A stretch of DNA of 64,000 bases from CAZJRQ01 sp964548535 (GTDB lineage: Bacteria; Bacillota; Clostridia; Oscillospirales; Ruminococcaceae). Positions 60,268-64,000 of this stretch are shown in pieces. The stretch spans positions 1 through 64,000 of the forward strand of contig CAZJRQ010000004.1 of assembly GCA_964548535.1 (NCBI GenBank). The letters run 5' to 3'. Position 1 is the stretch's first letter. The number at the start of each line of letters is the position of its first letter. The notes beneath the pieces are model-generated. The model ran no database searches. It had not been told where the DNA came from and saw only the letters and a list, made by a program, of their open reading frames with translations. A program made the translations under genes and the position numbers.

Positions 60268-61386
60268 GTGAAAAGGGTGCTTAACTATATCACTTCTGTT
60301 TTGTTTTTTAGCTTTATCATTATGTTTGCTATCAGTACAATTTTTGTTCAAAAAAAGGCAGACTACTATCAGATTAAAGATGCTGACATTAGTGCGCATA
60401 AAAAGGCGGAAAATTATATTACTAGCAATTTTCCGCTTCAAAAGAATTGGAAGTCGCTATACAGCAGAATGGTTATTTCTACAGGACAGTCGCAGATTAA
60501 TGATGTCTGCGTGCTGGATAATAAAATGATTGAGATTTTTGATAGTGTTGATAATAAAAAAATAGAACAGTCGATTGAAAGTATTAATGAGTTTTGTGGT
60601 GAAAACCAAAAAAAGTCTGTGTATGCTATGCTTGTTCCAACTGCTTCTGGAATTTACAGTGCCGATTTGCCTTTGTCATCATCTGCTGTTGATCAAGAAA
60701 AGCTTATTGATGATATTTACTATAAGTTAGACAAGAAAATTGTGACTTTAGATGCATATAATCCGCTGTTTTCAGCTAGAGATGATTATATTTATTTTAG
60801 AACTGATAATCGTTGGACTGCTTTTGGAGCTTATTATACCTATGCTGGTGTTATCAATAAAATGGGCTTTAAAGCTATTGATCTTTCGAATTATGATGTT
60901 GAATATGTTGACAGAAATTTCTTGGGAAATCTGTATGATAAGACATATTATGGCGGTGTTGCTGCCGATTCTATAAATTTGTTTAAGAATAAAAAGGGCA
61001 GCTATGTGAAAGAGACGATATCATATAGCGGTCAGCAGAAGTTTACATCTAATTCAGTCTATAATCATGCTGGACTTAAATCTGACGATAAATATAATAT
61101 TTTTTTGAATGGTGACTACTATAAAAAAAGCTCGATTTTCACTTCTAGCTCTAACGATGAAAATTTGCTGATAATTAAGAGCAATTATGCAAACTGTTTT
61201 GTTCCGTTTTTGACTCCGCACTACAAGCAAATTACTTTGGTCGATTTAAATCAGCTCGATGAGGGTGAGCGACTTGAGGATGTTGTTAATGTTAGCAATT
61301 ATGATGATATTTTGTTTTTGTATGATGTTGAAAGTTTTAATAAATGTGGTAAATTTAATTTGATTAATTCTCAAGAAAAACCTTGA
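60268..61386 (+). CDS. DHHW/AlgX-like secreted protein with altered motifs
   Basis: A 372-aa protein with an N-terminal membrane anchor (about 8-28) and a SGNH-like domain of the DHHW family, the normal partner of MBOAT acyltransferases. The name motif TDHHW reads TDNRW (179-183), and the usual (K)DSYANSF block reads KSNYANCF (304-311), losing the Ser. Start is GTG 60268 after GAAAGGAAAATG. It follows the MBOAT gene by 23 bp. It may bind rather than modify glycans. Confidence 0.7.
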   Translation: MKRVLNYITSVLFFSFIIMFAISTIFVQKKADYYQIKDADISAHKKAENYITSNFPLQKNWKSLYSRMVISTGQSQINDVCVLDNKMIEIFDSVDNKKIEQSIESINEFCGENQKKSVYAMLVPTASGIYSADLPLSSSAVDQEKLIDDIYYKLDKKIVTLDAYNPLFSARDDYIYFRTDNRWTAFGAYYTYAGVINKMGFKAIDLSNYDVEYVDRNFLGNLYDKTYYGGVAADSINLFKNKKGSYVKETISYSGQQKFTSNSVYNHAGLKSDDKYNIFLNGDYYKKSSIFTSSSNDENLLIIKSNYANCFVPFLTPHYKQITLVDLNQLDEGERLEDVVNVSNYDDILFLYDVESFNKCGKFNLINSQEKP

Positions 61387-61411
61387 AAAAAGTCTATTGT
61401 TGTGATATAAT
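61383..61411 (+). promoter_or_regulatory. Promoter of pyrB
   Basis: TTGAAA (61383-61388), 17-bp spacer, TATAAT (61406-61411), overlapping the end of the preceding gene. Confidence 0.75.
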
Positions 61412-61447
61412 AGTATAAATATAAAAGTGACGAAAGGCTGGTTTTTT

Positions 61448-62533
61448 ATGAGTGGTTTTACGGAGAATATTAATTTAATTGATTTGAATGATTATCCTGT
61501 TTCGTGGTGGAAAAGCTTGCTCCAACTTGGTCATGATATTAAAGAAAATCCTGAAGAATATAGTGAATCATGTAAGGGTAAAATAATGGGAACTTTGTTT
61601 TATGAGCCCTCGACTAGAACTCAAATGTCCTTTCAAACGGCTATGCTTAGACTTGGCGGTACTATTATTGGTTTTGATAATCCAGAAACGTCGTCAGTTG
61701 CTAAGGGTGAAAATATCAAGGATACAACAAAGATTGTTTCGGGGTATGCGGATATAATGGTTATGCGTCATCCTGTTGCGGGTTCGGTTAAGGCGGCGGC
61801 ACTTACTGCTGATTGTCCTGTTATTAACGCTGGCGACGGCGGACATCTTCACCCTACTCAAACACTTACTGACCTTATGACTTTTATGGAAGAAAAGGGT
61901 ACACTTGAAAATCTTACAATTGGTTTGTGCGGAGATTTGAAGAACGGACGAACTGTTCATTCTCTTATCAAGGCAATGTCTTGTTTTAAGGGAAACAAGT
62001 TTGTGCTGATTTCTACAAAAGAGCTTGCATTGCCTATGTATATTAAGGATATTTTGTCAGCTAGCGGCCTTGAGTATAAGGAAGTTACTAGTCTTGATGA
62101 CGTAATGGGCGAGCTTGATGTTTTGTATATGACTAGAATTCAGCGTGAAAGATTTGCAAATGACGAGGAATATCATTTGCAAAAGGGAAGTTTTATTCTT
62201 GATAAAGCAAAAATGCTTAACGCTAAATCGGATCTTATCGTTCTTCATCCATTGCCTAGAGTTGATGAAATTTCTATTGAGGTTGACGATGATGCGAGAG
62301 CTTGTTATTTTAAACAGGCTAAGTACGGAATGTATATAAGAATGGCTTTGATTTTGACTATTTTGAAAAACAACGCCAATCCGGCACAGCTTATTTATGG
62401 TAGGGTAATTCCTGGAGTTAGGTGTTCAAATCCGAGTTGCATTACAAATCACGAAGAATATTTGCCAAAATATTTCATGGGAAACGGTGAAACAGTTGTA
62501 TGCGAATATTGTGATGAGAGAACTTTAATATAA
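61448..62533 (+). CDS. pyrB: Aspartate carbamoyltransferase with C-terminal zinc domain
   Basis: PyrB joins carbamoyl phosphate and aspartate in pyrimidine synthesis. Carbamoyl-phosphate loop FYEPSTRT (51-58), HPTQTLTDL and LHPLPRVDEI are present in the first ~310 residues. A C-terminal extension carries C326-x4-C331 and C352-x2-C355, like the zinc domain of the regulatory chain PyrI but without its allosteric nucleotide-binding part. So one polypeptide combines catalytic chain and zinc domain. Start ATG 61448 after GAAAGG. Own promoter and terminator; separate from pyrDKFC. Confidence 0.92.
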   Translation: MSGFTENINLIDLNDYPVSWWKSLLQLGHDIKENPEEYSESCKGKIMGTLFYEPSTRTQMSFQTAMLRLGGTIIGFDNPETSSVAKGENIKDTTKIVSGYADIMVMRHPVAGSVKAAALTADCPVINAGDGGHLHPTQTLTDLMTFMEEKGTLENLTIGLCGDLKNGRTVHSLIKAMSCFKGNKFVLISTKELALPMYIKDILSASGLEYKEVTSLDDVMGELDVLYMTRIQRERFANDEEYHLQKGSFILDKAKMLNAKSDLIVLHPLPRVDEISIEVDDDARACYFKQAKYGMYIRMALILTILKNNANPAQLIYGRVIPGVRCSNPSCITNHEEYLPKYFMGNGETVVCEYCDERTLI

Positions 62534-62542
62534 TATGATTTT

Positions 62543-62573
62543 AGGGGTTTGCTTATTTGCAGACCTCTTTTTT
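62543..62573 (+). terminator. Terminator of pyrB
   Basis: AGGGGTTTGC/GCAGACCTCT stem then a T run. Confidence 0.7.
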
Positions 62574-62634
62574 GTAATTGTTGAATTTTGCAAAGTCATC
62601 ATGATTTGTTCATAATTATTTTGGTTAAAATTAA

Positions 62635-62663
62635 TTGAAAAAAAGATCGAAATATGATATACT
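62635..62663 (+). promoter_or_regulatory. Promoter of the amidase gene
   Basis: TTGAAA (62635-62640), 17-bp spacer, TATACT (62658-62663). Confidence 0.7.
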
Positions 62664-62702
62664 TGTAAATAATTTATTAAAAAAAACAGGAGTTTAATTT
62701 AA

Positions 62703-63707
62703 ATGACTGAACAGGAATTTTATGAAAGATATGGGCATTATCCTAGAATAAATAACAGGCCGAAGAAGAAAAAAATTTACTACAACCGAATTATAATTGC
62801 TTTGTTGGTGTTAATACTAATCATATTTGGAATTGTTCAGCTTGTTAAAACAATTGCAGGGCATTTTAATAAGGATGATGTGCCGGCAGTTGTTGAGAAA
62901 AGTGATTCTCGGGTTGATGATGAAAATGATGCTGAAACTTTAACAAGTCAGCTTCAGTTTAAGGTTTGTATTGACGCAGGTCACGGCGATTATGACGGCG
63001 GAACTACTAATCTTGACGGTACTCGAATTGAAAAAGATGATAATCTGAAGGTTGCTTTGCTCGTAGAGAAGTATTTGAATGAGATGGGTGCGACTGTCAT
63101 TATGGTTCGTGCTGATGATACTTTTTATGATTTGCAGGAACGCTGTAGTATCGCGAATGATACAAAATCAGATTTGTTTGTATCACTTCATAGAAATAGT
63201 TATGAGGGCGATGAAAATGGCGTTGAAATTTGGGTTCACAATCAAGAACCGATTGAAGATACAACACTTGCAACAAATATTTTAAAAGATCTTGAAAAGG
63301 TTGGAATTGCTAAGGCTAGGGGAGTAAAGTTCGGATATCCTGGAGTGCCTACTGATAATTATCATGTGAATGCAGAAACAAAAATGCCAAGTTGTTTGGT
63401 TGAGTTAGGTTTTTTAACTGATGCAACTGACAATCAGCTTTTTGATGAAAAGGTTGATGAGTATGCAAAAGCTATTGCAACGGGAATTGTTCAAACTGCT
63501 AAGGATTTAAAGGTTATTGATGATGACGGTAAGCGAATTTTGAATGAACAGCTTATTTCGGCAGATAAGGTTTATGTGGCTGATTCTTATGACGTTAGTG
63601 ATGAGGACGAGAATAGTGATGTGAACAATTCGGATTATAGTGGTGAAGATCTTTATAATCAGGGTGAAAGTCAAGCTATGGTTTCAAATTATTCTAATTT
63701 GGATTAG
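62703..63707 (+). CDS. N-acetylmuramoyl-L-alanine amidase (Amidase_3)
   Basis: A 334-aa membrane-anchored cell wall hydrolase. One membrane helix (about 29-50) follows a basic N-terminus; the zinc amidase domain (86-263) has DAGHGDYDGG (H94), E110, SLHRNS (H163) and the catalytic VELGFL (E234). The C-terminal ~60 residues are Asp/Asn/Ser-rich and probably unstructured. It cleaves the bond between MurNAc and L-alanine of peptidoglycan. CwlD-like spore amidases have similar cores, but this one is longer. Confidence 0.9.
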   Translation: MTEQEFYERYGHYPRINNRPKKKKIYYNRIIIALLVLILIIFGIVQLVKTIAGHFNKDDVPAVVEKSDSRVDDENDAETLTSQLQFKVCIDAGHGDYDGGTTNLDGTRIEKDDNLKVALLVEKYLNEMGATVIMVRADDTFYDLQERCSIANDTKSDLFVSLHRNSYEGDENGVEIWVHNQEPIEDTTLATNILKDLEKVGIAKARGVKFGYPGVPTDNYHVNAETKMPSCLVELGFLTDATDNQLFDEKVDEYAKAIATGIVQTAKDLKVIDDDGKRILNEQLISADKVYVADSYDVSDEDENSDVNNSDYSGEDLYNQGESQAMVSNYSNLD

Positions 63708-63736
63708 TTTTGCGTTTTTGATTAATTACATAAAAA

Positions 63737-63780
63737 ATAATGGTGATTATGCTAAAAACGCATAGTCACCATTTGTTATT
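63737..63780. terminator. Bidirectional terminator
   Basis: AATGGTGATTATGC/GCATAGTCACCATT stem between the amidase gene and the convergent partial gene. Confidence 0.75.
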
Positions 63781-63783
63781 TTA

Positions 63784-64000
63784 TTAGAATTTACCGCCGT
63801 TGTTTTTGTACTCTTCTACTTTTTCGTTGATTTTTTTTATTGTTTCTTCTAGTCCTTGTGGTGAAAATTCTTCATTAAATTCAAACACATATTCTGATTG
63901 GTCAATTAAATCAAAGCATTTTGTTCCTAACCAAATGGTTGAATAAAGTGTTTTTTGATCATCATTTGTTTTAAGCATGATTTTGTAATTGAAATTTTGA
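63784..64000 (-). CDS. Hypothetical protein, C-terminal part
   Basis: The minus-strand frame is open from the window edge to a stop at 63784, giving at least 72 residues. An ATG at 63978 exists, but the frame continues upstream in sense codons (QNFNYKI), so it is probably internal. The end, LEETIKKINEKVEEYKNN, is a charged helix. No family recognised. Confidence 0.4.
   Translation of the reverse strand, partial: QNFNYKIMLKTNDDQKTLYSTIWLGTKCFDLIDQSEYVFEFNEEFSPQGLEETIKKINEKVEEYKNNGGKF

Overview
The window comes from a low-GC, Gram-positive, endospore-forming member of the Clostridia. The gene content looks most like Ruminococcus or a related Oscillospiraceae genome. Supporting this are dipicolinate synthase (dpaAB), a bifunctional AdhE, three T-box leaders (Tyr, Leu, Ala), near-consensus sigma-A promoters with 16-18 bp spacers, and the ylxM-ffh-rpsP-khpA order. 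It is a draft scaffold: two runs of exactly 100 N (30558-30657 and 42547-42646) are assembly gaps.

Layout. Positions 1-3.8 kb are accessory DNA: the start of an IS3-family element on the minus strand, the C-terminal remnant of an MmeI/YeeA-type DNA methylase, two reading frames broken at A7 tracts (one a PBECR4-type nuclease-like protein), a Fic protein and two orphan structured-RNA candidates. Two tRNA-Gln genes follow. From 4 to 23 kb lie mscL, a Tyr T-box with a radical SAM gene and tyrS, a uridine phosphorylase, nadCB, adhE, a kinase-like protein with altered catalytic residues, dpaAB, lipoproteins and leuA with its Leu T-box. From 23 to 30 kb are surface or envelope proteins and an AraC regulator. 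At 30.4-30.95 kb a repeat surrounds an assembly gap. From 31 to 45 kb are pyrDKFC, ilvD, a ROK kinase, manA, ruvX and the khpA-rpsP-ffh-ylxM operon. 6S RNA is at 46.7 kb. From 51 to 64 kb are rlmA, T-box/alaS, a HIT protein, comEC, holA, an RNase M5-like gene, an acyltransferase/DHHW-type pair, a zinc-domain PyrB and a cell-wall amidase.

The most unusual element is a stand-alone transcription unit at 49276-50857. It has a consensus promoter (TTGACA, 17 bp, TATAGT) and a strong terminator but no ORF longer than 41 codons. It contains a series of Shine-Dalgarno/ATG/stop micro-ORFs, many spaced about 54 nt apart. Eight encode only 2-3 amino acids. Three are paralogous 11-12-residue peptides ending in RLNI that differ by several synonymous codon changes. 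No downstream gene is available to be attenuated, because rlmA is convergent. It may be a micropeptide array, a ribosome-loading or ribosome-sequestering RNA, or an undescribed large structured RNA. Pyrimidine synthesis is split between pyrDKFC and a distant pyrB. NAD synthesis genes nadB and nadC are present without nadA in this window.
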